10,768 nt of DNA, from positions 1 through 10,768 of the forward strand of contig CALDHQ010000064.1 of NCBI GenBank assembly GCA_937894055.1. The letters are read 5' to 3'. This DNA is from an uncultured Polymorphobacter sp. (GTDB lineage: Bacteria > Pseudomonadota > Alphaproteobacteria > Sphingomonadales > Sphingomonadaceae). The position numbers were made by a program, and so were the translations under genes. The notes under the pieces were generated by a model. The model did no database searches, had not been told where the DNA came from, and saw only the letters and a program-made list of their open reading frames with translations. Shown here piece by piece: positions 1 to 7,150 of the stretch. Every line of letters starts with the position of its first letter. The stretch's first letter is position 1.

Positions 1-28
1 CGGCGCAGATCAGGACTGCAGTACGCAT
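1..28 (-). CDS. Start of an unidentified gene running off the left edge
   Basis: An ATG read leftward at 28-26 opens a frame of nine codons (MRTAVLICA) before the window ends. It is preceded by a good Shine-Dalgarno element, GGAG at 40-37, with an 8-base spacer. A basic residue followed by hydrophobic residues would fit the beginning of a signal peptide, but nine residues cannot identify a family. The gene is divergent from the lipoprotein start at 286. Because the joins at about 336-420 may be artificial, this gene may not belong beside parA in the real genome. Confidence 0.4.
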
Positions 29-285
29 GTTTTAGTCTCCAGTGAGCGGCGGCTTGGCCCGCCTCTGTGCAGCGCGAGCCCGAAGGGTCGCCGGGCGCCA
101 CGGGCGCCTCAGGGCAGCAACGCGCCGGGGCGATCATGGCTCCGCTTCAGCGAAAGGCGCCCCGCGTCCGGCGAAGGGAACGTCGGCCGGACCTGCGGAT
201 TTCTCAGCGGGCGCCTGACGCCTCGCTTGCGCCGCGATCCCGCGTGAAACACAGTCGCCGCCTCGTGGCGTGGAAGGATAGTCGC
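29..285. other. Upstream region between two divergent gene starts
   Basis: This stretch of about 257 bases lies between the leftward start at 28 and the rightward lipoprotein start at 286. It is very GC-rich and contains short inverted elements such as GGCGCC repeated around 93-108. I see the two ribosome binding sites at its ends (GGAG at 37-40 on minus, GGAAGG at 272-277 on plus) but no convincing -35/-10 pair, tRNA or other RNA gene. Confidence 0.4.
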
Positions 286-366
286 ATGAAGGTCGTCAGG
301 GTTTTGGGGTCGCTTGGACTGGTCCTGGCGCTGGCCGCCTGCGCGAGCAGCGCGCCGTTCACATAA
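286..366 (+). pseudogene. Truncated lipoprotein: signal peptide and lipobox only
   Basis: The ATG at 286 follows a strong GGAAGG element (272-277) with an 8-base spacer. It encodes a textbook lipoprotein signal peptide: basic start (MKVVR), a hydrophobic stretch of about 12 residues, and the lipobox LAAC, with the lipidated Cys at residue 19 (340-342), followed by ASS. Such a protein would be exported by Sec and lipid-anchored in the cell envelope. After residue 22 or so the frame meets sequence that makes sense on the opposite strand as a phosphoesterase fragment, and it stops at 364-366 after only 26 codons. I read this as the 5' end of a real lipoprotein gene cut off at a join at about 336-356. 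An in-frame start upstream at 67 would add an arginine-rich, non-protein-like extension and is unlikely. The mature protein cannot be named. Confidence 0.5.
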
Positions 367-410
367 AGCGACGGCACCTCGCGGTGCGTGTGCCCCATTG
401 CAATCACATC
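336..410 (-). pseudogene. Fragment of a 5'-nucleotidase/cyclic-phosphodiesterase-type metallophosphoesterase
   Basis: Read leftward in the parA frame, this piece encodes [20 protein letters not shown] and then ALLAQA. The GHTH motif followed by [10 protein letters not shown] matches the metal-binding block of the UshA/CpdB-type calcineurin-like phosphoesterases, which hydrolyse nucleotides or 2',3'-cyclic nucleotides in the periplasm. It does not resemble any part of ParA. Only about 24 residues are present. The piece is joined on the right to the N-terminal part of ParA and runs on the left into antisense of the lipoprotein signal peptide. Identification rests on recognising the motif, not on a search. 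Confidence 0.55.
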
Positions 411-661
411 CACGCCCGGCACGCGCGTCGCCACCATCGCCTCCGCCAGCGTCGCATCACCCAGCAACACGTCATAGACCGAGGTCTCACGCGTGCGCCG
501 GTCGATGCCCAGCCCGGTCGAGGCGTTACCCTGCGGATCGAGATCAATCAGCACAACACTGTGCCCGACCGCAGCGAGCGCCGTCGCCAGGTTGATCGCC
601 GTGGTCGTCTTGCCCACCCCGCCCTTCTGGTTGGCGATGGCAATGCATGTCGGCTTGCGCG

Positions 662-1279
662 TCATACGGCCTTCCTTCTCACTCTACCTACGACCACAAT
701 CTTACCGCGCGGATCTGAACGACTCGGCACCAGATCAACATCGAAGTTGTACTTTAGGCGCGCCGCAGCGATTTCGTCGCTGGCTGCTTCGCCCTTTGGT
801 AGCACCCATAGGGTTTTCGGCGTCGCAAAGCGTAGTCCCCATTCGAACAGCTGGCTAAGGTTAGCCAATGCACGTGCACTGATGACATCGGCAGCCATCG
901 GCGCCAGCGCTTCGACGCGCTTGTTATGAATTGTCACGCCTTCCAAACCCAATGCGTCACGCACAGCTTCGAGGAAGCGGCACTTTTTCGCTGTTGATTC
1001 AACGAGGTGAACGTTGGGCGCACCAAGCAGCGACACGACCAGCGCCGGAAATCCTGCCCCGCTCCCCAGGTCGATCCACGGGCCCGACCGCCCTGCGCCC
1101 AGCGCATAGAGCTGCGCTGAGTCGGCGAAATGGCGGCCCCAGATATCGTGCAATGTCGATGGTCCGACGAGATTCATCCGCGACTGCCAGTCAATCAGCA
1201 TGTCCGCGTAGAGATCAAACTTCGACATTGTTCCACGTGGAACATTGAATTCCGCCGCAAACTCGTCGCGCGTGGTCAC
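662..1279 (-). CDS. rsmG: 16S rRNA (guanine527-N7)-methyltransferase RsmG (GidB)
   Basis: This 205-residue protein has the length and order of RsmG. It has an N-terminal helical part, the SAM-binding loop [10 protein letters not shown] (residues 69-78), an acidic SAM-ribose site region (LVES, 92-95), a second motif [10 protein letters not shown] (132-141), and the LPKGE block near 160-164. RsmG uses S-adenosylmethionine to methylate G527 of 16S rRNA in the cytoplasm. The start is GTG at 1279, overlapping the mnmG TGA (GTGA), and the stop overlaps the parA ATG (ATGA), so translation along mnmG-rsmG-parA is likely coupled. Codons 12-17 (NVPRGT) are exactly a parS palindrome. In many relatives the same place encodes NVSRET-like residues, as I recall the family. 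No damage is visible. Confidence 0.96.
   Translation of the reverse strand: MTTRDEFAAEFNVPRGTMSKFDLYADMLIDWQSRMNLVGPSTLHDIWGRHFADSAQLYALGAGRSGPWIDLGSGAGFPALVVSLLGAPNVHLVESTAKKCRFLEAVRDALGLEGVTIHNKRVEALAPMAADVISARALANLSQLFEWGLRFATPKTLWVLPKGEAASDEIAAARLKYNFDVDLVPSRSDPRGKIVVVGRVRRKAV
1229..1244. promoter_or_regulatory. parS site inside rsmG
   Basis: TGTTCCACGTGGAACA is a perfect 16-base palindrome that fits the broadly conserved bacterial parS consensus (tGTTnCACGTGnAACa) bound by ParB. It overlaps rsmG codons 12-17, so the site and the protein sequence constrain each other. An identical copy lies at 3160-3175, 1,931 bases away. Proximity to parA supports its role as a centromere-like site. Binding itself is inferred. 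Confidence 0.9.
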
Positions 1280-3120
1280 GCGGCGCGACGTGCGTAAGCG
1301 AGCAACGCCGTCAGTGCTCCGGCGGTAACGCCGGCAACGCGACCAGCCGCGCCAATGGTTGCCGGCTGCGCACGCGACAGACGTTCGACCATTTCAGCCG
1401 AGAGCCCCGAAATCTCGCCGTAGCGCAAATCTGAGGGCAAAATCAGCGATTCATCACGGCGGAAGGCGGCAACATCATCATTCTGACGTTCCAGATAGAC
1501 GGCATAGCGCGCGTCTGTCTCGATACTTGCGCCGATCGCCGGGTCAATTTCAGCAAGTTCCGGCCAGATATCGTTCGCCTTGGCCCAATCGATGGCTGGA
1601 AAGCGCATCCACTCGAAGGCGCTGCGTCGTACACCATCCTGACTGACTGTAACGCCATGGCGCGCCACTTGGACCGGAGTCGCACCGAGGCTCGTCGCCT
1701 TCGCGCGGGCGTGATTCATCGCCCGCTGGCGCGCCTCAAAAACTTGGCGCCGCTCGACACCGACCAACCCCAGCCCCAAGCCAAGTGGAGTCAGCCGCAG
1801 ATCGGCATTATCCGCGCGGAGACTGAGGCGATACTCGGCGCGCGAGGTAAACATGCGATACGGCTCGCTGACGCCCTGCGTCACTAGATCGTCAATCATC
1901 ACACCGAGATACGACGTCGAGCGATCGAAATGCATTTCGGCGCTACCGCCGGCGAATCGTGCCGCGTTGATACCCGCCACCAAGCCCTGAGCGCCGGCCT
2001 CCTCGTAACCGGTGGTGCCGTTGATCTGCCCTGCTAGCCACAAGCCCTTTACACCCGCAAGTGCCAGCCCAGGCGTCAGGCACCGCGGATCAATGTGGTC
2101 ATATTCGATCGCATAACCCGGCCGCAAGATTTCAACACGTTCCAATCCGGGAATTGTTGCCAGCATCGCGCGCTGCACATCGACCGGCAGCGAAGTCGAT
2201 ATCCCATTGGGGTAAATGGAGAAATCATCCACGCCTTCGGGCTCGAGGAAGATCTGGTGGCCGTCACGGTCGCCGAAGCGCGACACCTTATCCTCGATTG
2301 ACGGACAGTAGCGCGGTCCGGAACCTGTGATGTTGCCCGCGTGAATCGCCGAAGATGCCAGGTTGGCGCGAACCACGTCATGCGTCGCTGGCGTTGTCCG
2401 CGTGACAGCGCACGGCAGCTGCGGCTGCTGGATCTGCGTTGTCAGCGCCGAGAATGGCACCGGTCCGTCATCGCCGAATTGCCACTCCAGCGCGGCCCAA
2501 TCGATCGTTCGGCCGTCGAGCCGCGCCGGTGTACCGGTCTTCAGCCGCCCCATCGGCAGGCCACGCGCGCGCAGATCCGCTGCAAGCGACCGCGATGCCG
2601 GTGCGCCAACACGGCCGCCGTCGGACTGCTGGTCGCCAATATGCATCTTGCCGGCGAGGAATGTCCCGGTTGTCAGCACAACTGCCGGCGCATGAATTTC
2701 GCCGGCCGAGGTCATGATGCCCGTCACATTTGCCTCATCACCCAGCAACGACTCGACACTGGCGCAAATGACATCAAGATTTGGCTGCGCCGCAATCGCT
2801 GCGCGCATGGCCTGGCGATAAAGCTTACGGTCGACTTGTGCGCGCGGTCCCTGCACCGCCGGCCCCTTGCGGCGATTCAGCAAACGGAATTGAATCCCGG
2901 CAGCGTCGGCAACGCGCCCCATCAGGCCATCGAGTGCATCGATTTCACGCACCAAGTGGCCCTTCCCCAACCCGCCTATAGCCGGGTTGCATGACAGGGT
3001 TCCAAGATCCTCGATGCGCAACGTCACGAGCGCGGTGCGCGCGCCAAGGCGCGCAGCAGCAGCCGCAGCTTCGCAACCGGCGTGGCCTCCGCCGACGACA
3101 ATGACGTCATAGTTGAGCAT
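1276..3120 (-). CDS. mnmG: tRNA uridine-5-carboxymethylaminomethyl modification enzyme MnmG (GidA)
   Basis: The protein has 614 residues, close to the usual length of about 620. The N-terminal FAD-binding Rossmann motif [11 protein letters not shown] is at residues 8-18. [19 protein letters not shown] follows at 43-61, and then [21 protein letters not shown], both hallmark blocks of Mnm[21 protein letters not shown] and the [20 protein letters not shown] block follow, with the helical C-terminal domain that contacts MnmE. With MnmE it installs the cmnm5 group at wobble U34 of certain tRNAs, using FAD, NADH and a folate one-carbon unit. The start is ATG at 3120. No good Shine-Dalgarno is visible upstream (GTATCGTCTAAACC). 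It is separated from mnmE by 155 bases containing a parS site, and its stop overlaps rsmG. It is intact. Confidence 0.97.
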   Translation of the reverse strand: MLNYDVIVVGGGHAGCEAAAAAARLGARTALVTLRIEDLGTLSCNPAIGGLGKGHLVREIDALDGLMGRVADAAGIQFRLLNRRKGPAVQGPRAQVDRKLYRQAMRAAIAAQPNLDVICASVESLLGDEANVTGIMTSAGEIHAPAVVLTTGTFLAGKMHIGDQQSDGGRVGAPASRSLAADLRARGLPMGRLKTGTPARLDGRTIDWAALEWQFGDDGPVPFSALTTQIQQPQLPCAVTRTTPATHDVVRANLASSAIHAGNITGSGPRYCPSIEDKVSRFGDRDGHQIFLEPEGVDDFSIYPNGISTSLPVDVQRAMLATIPGLERVEILRPGYAIEYDHIDPRCLTPGLALAGVKGLWLAGQINGTTGYEEAGAQGLVAGINAARFAGGSAEMHFDRSTSYLGVMIDDLVTQGVSEPYRMFTSRAEYRLSLRADNADLRLTPLGLGLGLVGVERRQVFEARQRAMNHARAKATSLGATPVQVARHGVTVSQDGVRRSAFEWMRFPAIDWAKANDIWPELAEIDPAIGASIETDARYAVYLERQNDDVAAFRRDESLILPSDLRYGEISGLSAEMVERLSRAQPATIGAAGRVAGVTAGALTALLAYARRAA

Positions 3121-3159
3121 GGTTTAGACGATACAGCCGCGGCGTTGCATGAGTCAAAA

Positions 3160-3175
3160 TGTTCCACGTGGAACA
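3160..3175. promoter_or_regulatory. parS site between mnmE and mnmG
   Basis: A second perfect TGTTCCACGTGGAACA palindrome lies in the gap between mnmE and mnmG, 40 bases upstream of the mnmG start codon. Its sequence is identical to the site in rsmG. ParB spreading from here could affect mnmG transcription, but that is inference. A small stem, CGGCT-GAA-AGCCG at 3178-3190, lies next to it. Confidence 0.9.
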
Positions 3176-3206
3176 ACCGGCTGAAAGCCGCCGACGAGAA
3201 CGACGG

Positions 3207-3250
3207 AGTATATCTAACGTCTTGATATTAATAGTATTATTTTGATTCTG
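3207..3250 (-). promoter_or_regulatory. AT-rich stretch upstream of mnmG, possible promoter
   Basis: About 42 bases here are roughly 80 percent A+T in an otherwise GC-rich region. Read leftward there is a -10-like TATACT (3212-3207), but at a 17-18 base spacing the -35 (ACTATT or TACTAT) is poor. A promoter for mnmG-rsmG-parA inside the longer operon is plausible. Alternatively the stretch could be a protein-binding or easily melted site beside parS. No DnaA box was seen. Confidence 0.3.
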
Positions 3251-3275
3251 GCTCATGGGCCCGCAGTTTTCGCGG

Positions 3276-4586
3276 TCATTTCCCGATACAGAACCGCCCG
3301 AATATGGCTTCGAGCACATCCTCGACCCCGACTGCGCCGGTGATACGGCCGAGTGCGCGCGATGCCAATCGCAGCGATTCGGCGCGGAGCACCAAATCGT
3401 CGGTTGCCAGTGCCGAGTCGATATCGTCGAGCGCGGCCGCCAGCGCCTGACGGTGCCTCAGCTGCGATACCAGTACCGCTTCACCCGGCCGTACCGCCGT
3501 CCGCACCCAGTCTTCAAGCCAACCTTCAAACGCAGCAATCCCCGCGCCCGTAGTCGCCGAGACTTGAATGACACCGTCGTAGACGCCCGCTGTCAGGCCG
3601 CTGCGGTCGATCTTGTTGATGACCACCTGCCCTAGTGCCACCTCGGGTGGCGTTACAGCAATGTGCAGAACCAGGTCTGCCTGCGCAGCGCGGGCACGCG
3701 CGCGGCGGATTCCCTCGGCCTCGACCGGGTCACTCGTGTCCCGCAGGCCAGCGGTGTCAATCAGGGTCACGCCAACCCCCGCGATGACCAAAGGCAGCTC
3801 GATCAAGTCGCGCGTGGTGCCGGCATGCTCGGATACAATGGCAGCCTCTCGCCCAGACAACATATTGATTAAGCTAGATTTTCCGACGTTTGGTTCGCCG
3901 ACTACAGCAATGGCCAGGCCGTCGCGCAGCCGCATCCCGCGCCCGGCATCGGCCAGCGCTGCGGCGATGTCGGCGCGCAGCCGGGCAATCGCCGCGTCCG
4001 CCTTGGCAGTGCTCGCCAGCCCGGCCTCGACATCATCCTCGGCCTCGGCGAAGTCGAGCCAGGCCTCGGCCTCGGCGCGCAACGCAATGATGGCCTCGCG
4101 CCAACCTTCGACCTTGTCGCGCAGCCGTCCGCCGGCCTGATCGAGCGCCAACAACCGCTGTGCTTCAGTCTCGGCGTTGATCAGGTCGGCAAGGCCTTCC
4201 GACTGGCTCAGGTCGAAGCGGCCATTGTCAAAGCCGCGACGGGTGAACTCGCCCGGCTCGGCAAGCCGCAACCCCGGCAATGTGCCCAGCACGCGCAACA
4301 CCGCCGCGACCACGGCCGGACCGCCATGCAGATGAAGCTCGACGACGTCTTGTCCGGTAGCGCTGGCGGGAGCGACAAAGCGCAACACCATCGCACGGTC
4401 GAGGATGCTACTGTCGCCGGGGTCGCGCAGCGTGCGCAGCGCCGCCTGGCGTGGCGGCGGCAGCGTTGTGGTCAGTGCGGCCAGCGCCGCCGTTGCCTGC
4501 GCGCCCGAAATGCGCACCAAGGCTACGCCGGCGGGCGGCCTGCCCGACGAAAGTGCGTAGATCGTGTGTTCATGCCGGGGCGCCAA
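3276..4586 (-). CDS. mnmE: tRNA modification GTPase MnmE (TrmE)
   Basis: The protein has 436 residues, slightly shorter than the usual 440-455. The N-terminal folate-binding domain includes TIYALSSG (8-15), VELHLHGGP (82-90) and PGEFTRRGFDNGRFDL (111-126). The central helical domain is interrupted by the G domain: P-loop GEPNVGKSS (230-238), G2 TTRD (257-260), G3 DTAGLR (278-283), G4 NKID (324-327) and G5 SAT (343-345). The C-terminus ends in FCIGK, the family signature. It is the GTPase partner of MnmG. The only canonical start before the TIYALSS block is TTG at 4586. The in-frame codons upstream lead straight to the TGA of the preceding gene at 4604-4602. There is no clear Shine-Dalgarno, so translation is probably coupled to that gene. 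Confidence 0.96.
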   Translation of the reverse strand: MAPRHEHTIYALSSGRPPAGVALVRISGAQATAALAALTTTLPPPRQAALRTLRDPGDSSILDRAMVLRFVAPASATGQDVVELHLHGGPAVVAAVLRVLGTLPGLRLAEPGEFTRRGFDNGRFDLSQSEGLADLINAETEAQRLLALDQAGGRLRDKVEGWREAIIALRAEAEAWLDFAEAEDDVEAGLASTAKADAAIARLRADIAAALADAGRGMRLRDGLAIAVVGEPNVGKSSLINMLSGREAAIVSEHAGTTRDLIELPLVIAGVGVTLIDTAGLRDTSDPVEAEGIRRARARAAQADLVLHIAVTPPEVALGQVVINKIDRSGLTAGVYDGVIQVSATTGAGIAAFEGWLEDWVRTAVRPGEAVLVSQLRHRQALAAALDDIDSALATDDLVLRAESLRLASRALGRITGAVGVEDVLEAIFGRFCIGK

Positions 4587-4601
4587 TGCCGTCGCCGCAG
4601 C

Positions 4602-4838
4602 TCAGCTCTTTGTCTTGCCGGCACCGCCGAGGAAGACACTGCGCCACTTTTCGAAACCGTCAGCCATGCCGGGCAACCAGTTGCGCGCCAGCCGCTCGAA
4701 ATCGGCGGGCGTCAGCCCCTCGGTGATGAAGCCGCGCATGCGTTCGAGATAAAGCTCGTGCAGTGGCTCGAGGTCGGGCAGGCCCATCAGGGTGCGCGCC
4801 TCCTGCGGGGTGCAATCAATATCGAAGGTGATCTTCAT
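4602..4838 (-). CDS. Small conserved protein, DUF6489-like
   Basis: This is a 78-residue protein starting MKITFDIDCTPQEARTLMGL, followed by PDLEPLHELYLERMRGF and an amphipathic C-terminal half with GLTPADFERLARNW. It resembles the small DUF6489-type proteins that commonly sit directly upstream of mnmE in sphingomonads, as I recall it. Its function is unknown, and there is no signal peptide or membrane segment. I chose the ATG at 4838 because AGGAG lies at 4853-4849 and because the upstream extension (to 4937) is arginine/alanine-rich non-coding-like sequence. Its stop is 15 bases before the mnmE TTG, in the same reading frame. It is the first gene of the operon. Confidence 0.82.
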   Translation of the reverse strand: MKITFDIDCTPQEARTLMGLPDLEPLHELYLERMRGFITEGLTPADFERLARNWLPGMADGFEKWRSVFLGGAGKTKS

Positions 4839-4866
4839 GGCGGCCGTGCTCCTGGATGCGGCGCTC

Positions 4867-4895
4867 AGTCTAACGGTCGCGCCGCGTATCGCCAA
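4867..4895 (-). promoter_or_regulatory. Candidate promoter of the DUF6489-mnmE operon
   Basis: Reading leftward, TTGGCG (4895-4890) and TAGACT (4872-4867) are separated by 17 bases. Each matches four of six positions of the sigma-70-type consensus. Transcription would begin near 4860, giving a leader of about 20 bases before the start at 4838. It lies in the 137-base gap (4839-4975) between the divergent operons. It was found by eye only. Confidence 0.4.
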
Positions 4896-4975
4896 GTGAC
4901 CACACACCGGTGGCAGCAGGCGCGCGATATGTGCCATAAAGCGGCCATCCCGACCTCGCGCAGTGGAGACTCATA

Positions 4976-5659
4976 ATGGGCGCATTTACCCAACTCGACG
5001 CACTTGATGGCAGCGGCAGTTTCAAGGCCTATGAGGCCGGCAGCGGCACCGCCGGTATCATCGTCATCCAGGAGATTTTCGGCATCAACGCCGGCATCCG
5101 CGCGATGGTCGATAACTGGGCGGCACTGGGGTATCACGCGATTGCACCCGACTTGTTCTGGCGCCAGGAACATGGCATCGAACTCGATGCCGATGTGCCC
5201 GCGGAGTTCCAGCGCGCGCTCGGCCATATGCAGCGTTTCGACGGCACCAAGGCCGTTGCCGACATCGAGGCAGCAATCAAATTGCTGCGCAGCAAAGGCT
5301 GCAGCAAAGTCGGCGTCATCGGCTATTGCCTCGGCGGTTTCCTCGCCTATCTGTGCGCGACGCGGACCGACAGCGATGCCAGCATCGGCTATTACGGCGT
5401 CAGCATCGACACCCGGCTCGACGAGCAACACGCCATCGGCAAGCCGCTGATGCTCCACATCGCCACGGCAGACGGCTTCGTGCCGGCTGCATCACAGGCG
5501 GCGATTCATGCGGCACTGGATGGCAACCGGCATGTGACGACCCACGACTATGATGCCGATCACGCCTTCGCGCGCCACAGCGGCAGTTCGCGGGTGCCGG
5601 TACTCGCCGAAATCGCCGATGCACGGTCGCGCGACTTCTTCGCAGCGCATCTGCGGTGA
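4976..5659 (+). CDS. Dienelactone hydrolase family protein
   Basis: This is a 227-residue alpha/beta hydrolase. The nucleophile motif GYCLGG places the catalytic Cys at residue 118, with Asp at 166 (ATADGF) and His at 196 (DADHAF), the Cys-Asp-His triad of dienelactone hydrolase. Glu33 in VIQEIFGIN corresponds to the conserved Glu that primes the cysteine. Carboxymethylenebutenolidase opens dienelactone to maleylacetate in chlorocatechol breakdown. Many members of the family act on other esters, and no other degradation gene is nearby, so the substrate is open. The start is ATG at 4976, with GGAG at 4965-4968. It is cytoplasmic, with no signal peptide. Its stop overlaps the next gene's GTG (GTGA), so the two are translationally coupled. 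Confidence 0.93.
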   Translation: MGAFTQLDALDGSGSFKAYEAGSGTAGIIVIQEIFGINAGIRAMVDNWAALGYHAIAPDLFWRQEHGIELDADVPAEFQRALGHMQRFDGTKAVADIEAAIKLLRSKGCSKVGVIGYCLGGFLAYLCATRTDSDASIGYYGVSIDTRLDEQHAIGKPLMLHIATADGFVPAASQAAIHAALDGNRHVTTHDYDADHAFARHSGSSRVPVLAEIADARSRDFFAAHLR

Positions 5660-6150
5660 TCGTTCGCGCCGCGCAGGCACGCGATGTGCCGGCGATCCTC
5701 GACATCGTCAACGACGCGATTCTGAACAGCACCGCGCTGTTTGAATATGAACCGCGCACGCTCGGCGAGCAGGCCGGCTGGCTTGCCGAGCGCAACGCCG
5801 GCGGCTGGCCGGTGCTTGTCGCCGAAGTCGATGGCGATACAATCGGCTTCGCCAGCTACGGACCGTTTCGCGCCCGCCCAGCCTATGCCGCAACGGTCGA
5901 ACACTCGGTTTATGTTGCGCAGCATTGCCGCAGCAAAGGTGTCGGCCGCGCGCTGATGCTGGCGCTGATTGCTGCAGCCAAAGCCGACCGCCGGCATGTG
6001 ATGGTCGGCGGCATCGACGGCTCGAATGACGCGAGCATTACCTTTCACGCGGCGCTGGGCTTTGTCGAAACCGGCCGCATGCCGGAAGTCGGCTGGAAGT
6101 TCGAACGCTGGCTCGATCTGGTATTCATGCAACTGATTCTGAAGGACTGA
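5656..6150 (+). CDS. GNAT N-acetyltransferase, phosphinothricin-acetyltransferase-like
   Basis: The protein has 164 residues and opens with MIVRAAQARDVPAILDIVND, the usual beginning of PAT/MnaT-type GNAT enzymes. Residues 80-87 (TVEHSVYV) form the strand before the acetyl-CoA loop. RSKGVGRAL (92-100) is the pyrophosphate-binding motif A. GGIDGSNDASITFHAALGF (118-136) is motif B, strongly typical of phosphinothricin/methionine-sulfoximine acetyltransferases. It would transfer acetyl from acetyl-CoA to an amino group of a small amino-acid analogue, and the true substrate is unknown. The start is GTG at 5656, inside the stop of the preceding hydrolase gene. Its own stop lies two bases before the next gene, so the three genes look like one operon. 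Confidence 0.93.
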   Translation: MIVRAAQARDVPAILDIVNDAILNSTALFEYEPRTLGEQAGWLAERNAGGWPVLVAEVDGDTIGFASYGPFRARPAYAATVEHSVYVAQHCRSKGVGRALMLALIAAAKADRRHVMVGGIDGSNDASITFHAALGFVETGRMPEVGWKFERWLDLVFMQLILKD

Positions 6151-6152
6151 AC

Positions 6153-7145
6153 ATGGCGGACTCGCATAAGGAAGCTTTGGCGATACGGTTTGACGCGATT
6201 GGTGGCCCTGAAGTGCTGCGGCTGGTCGATGTCGAAGTCGGCGATCCCGGCCCTGGTGAAATCCGCCTGCGCCAGACCGTAGCGGGGCTCAACTACATCG
6301 ATACCTATCACCGCACCGGGCTCTACCCGATGCCACTGCCTAGCGGCATCGGGATGGAAGGTGCGGGCGTCGTCGAAGCCGTCGGCGCCGGCGTCGATGC
6401 GCTGCGCGTCGACGACCGCGTCGGCTATTGCTGGGGGCCGATCGGTGCCTATGCCACGCACCGGCTTATCGCTGCCGACCGCGTCGTCAAGCTGCCCGAC
6501 GGCGTATCGGATGACGTCGCCGCCGCGGTGCTGCTCAAAGGCTGCACCACCGAGTTCCTCGTCGAACGCTGCGGCAAGGTCGAAGCCGGGCAAACCGTGC
6601 TGGTGCAGGCGGCCGCCGGCGGTGTCGGGCTGCTGCTGGTGCAATGGCTCAAGCACCTCGGCGCGCGCGTCATCGGCACCGCCAGCAGCGATGCCAAGGC
6701 TGCACTCGCCACCGCCGCCGGCGCCGATGCGATGATCGTCTACAGCCGTGATGCGGTGGCGCCGCGGGTACGCGAATTGACCGGCGGCCACGGTGTCGAT
6801 GTGGTGTTCGACGGCGTCGGCAAATCGACCTTCGAAGGCTCGCTCGATTCGCTCAAGCGCCGCGGGCTGCTCGCCAGCTTCGGCAACGCCAGCGGGCCGG
6901 TCGGCGCGTTCGATTTCGCCACATTGGCGCGCAAGGGCTCCCTGTTCGCTACGCGCCCGACGCTGTTCGATTACTACACCAACCGCGAGGAAATCGAACG
7001 CTACGCCGGCCGCGTGCTCGACCTGGTGGCGCGCGGCGTGCTCGATGTGCGCATCGACCAGCGCTATGCACTCGCTGATGCGGCACAGGCGCATCGTGAC
7101 CTCGAGGCACGGGCGACGACGGGGTCGACGCTTCTGATGTGTTAG
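6153..7145 (+). CDS. NADPH:quinone reductase, zinc-independent MDR family
   Basis: The protein has 330 residues, normal for quinone oxidoreductase (Qor/zeta-crystallin type). The N-terminal GroES-like domain carries NYIDTYHRTGLYP (47-59) and GIGMEGAGVVEAVG (65-78). The Rossmann domain has the NADPH-binding loop AAAGGVG (153-159). TRPTLFDYYTNREE (267-280) is typical of the quinone reductase branch. The catalytic-zinc ligands of alcohol dehydrogenases are absent. It reduces quinones with NADPH in the cytoplasm. The ATG at 6153 has AAGGA at 6142-6146, overlapping the end of the GNAT gene. A large palindrome follows 5 bases after its stop. Confidence 0.94.
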   Translation: MADSHKEALAIRFDAIGGPEVLRLVDVEVGDPGPGEIRLRQTVAGLNYIDTYHRTGLYPMPLPSGIGMEGAGVVEAVGAGVDALRVDDRVGYCWGPIGAYATHRLIAADRVVKLPDGVSDDVAAAVLLKGCTTEFLVERCGKVEAGQTVLVQAAAGGVGLLLVQWLKHLGARVIGTASSDAKAALATAAGADAMIVYSRDAVAPRVRELTGGHGVDVVFDGVGKSTFEGSLDSLKRRGLLASFGNASGPVGAFDFATLARKGSLFATRPTLFDYYTNREEIERYAGRVLDLVARGVLDVRIDQRYALADAAQAHRDLEARATTGSTLLMC

Positions 7146-7150
7146 AAAGG

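Larger units (their letters stand above)
204..665 (-). pseudogene. parA: ParA chromosome-partitioning ATPase, N-terminal third only, fused to foreign sequence
   Basis: The frame starts at the ATG at 665-663, overlapping the rsmG stop (ATGA). Residues 1 to about 84 are classic ParA/Soj: the deviant Walker A motif KGGVGKTTT at 14-22, then [10 protein letters not shown] at 41-50 and the GLGID segment. ParA binds ATP and DNA and, with ParB bound at parS, segregates the chromosome origin. The family is normally about 260 residues. Here homology ends near residue 84-88 (about 402-416) and the frame continues into a metallophosphoesterase piece (residues about 86-110) and then into antisense of a lipoprotein signal sequence, which looks arbitrary, ending at 204. 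The remainder of ParA and parB are absent. As written it could not work as a partition ATPase. The likely cause is a chimeric join, so the true gene probably continues elsewhere. The ParA identity of residues 1-84 is secure. Confidence 0.85.

Noticed and set aside
67..285. Upstream extension of the lipoprotein frame to position 67
   Set aside because: The added residues are Arg/Pro-rich without a signal, while the ATG at 286 has a strong ribosome binding site and a perfect lipoprotein signal peptide.
865..880. TGCACGTGCA palindrome in rsmG, possible third parS
   Set aside because: It has the CACGTG core but lacks the outer GTT and AAC arms of parS, so it is likely chance.
2341..2994. A 217-codon plus-strand frame inside mnmG
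   Set aside because: It is antisense to a highly conserved part of MnmG, with Arg/Cys/His-rich composition typical of shadow frames.
4551..4573. ATG at 4573-4571 as an mnmE start
   Set aside because: It is out of frame with the conserved MnmE N-terminus and would give an unrelated reading.
4865..5458. A 197-codon minus-strand frame opposite the dienelactone hydrolase
   Set aside because: It mirrors the codon structure of the recognised plus-strand gene and shows no family motif or ribosome binding site.
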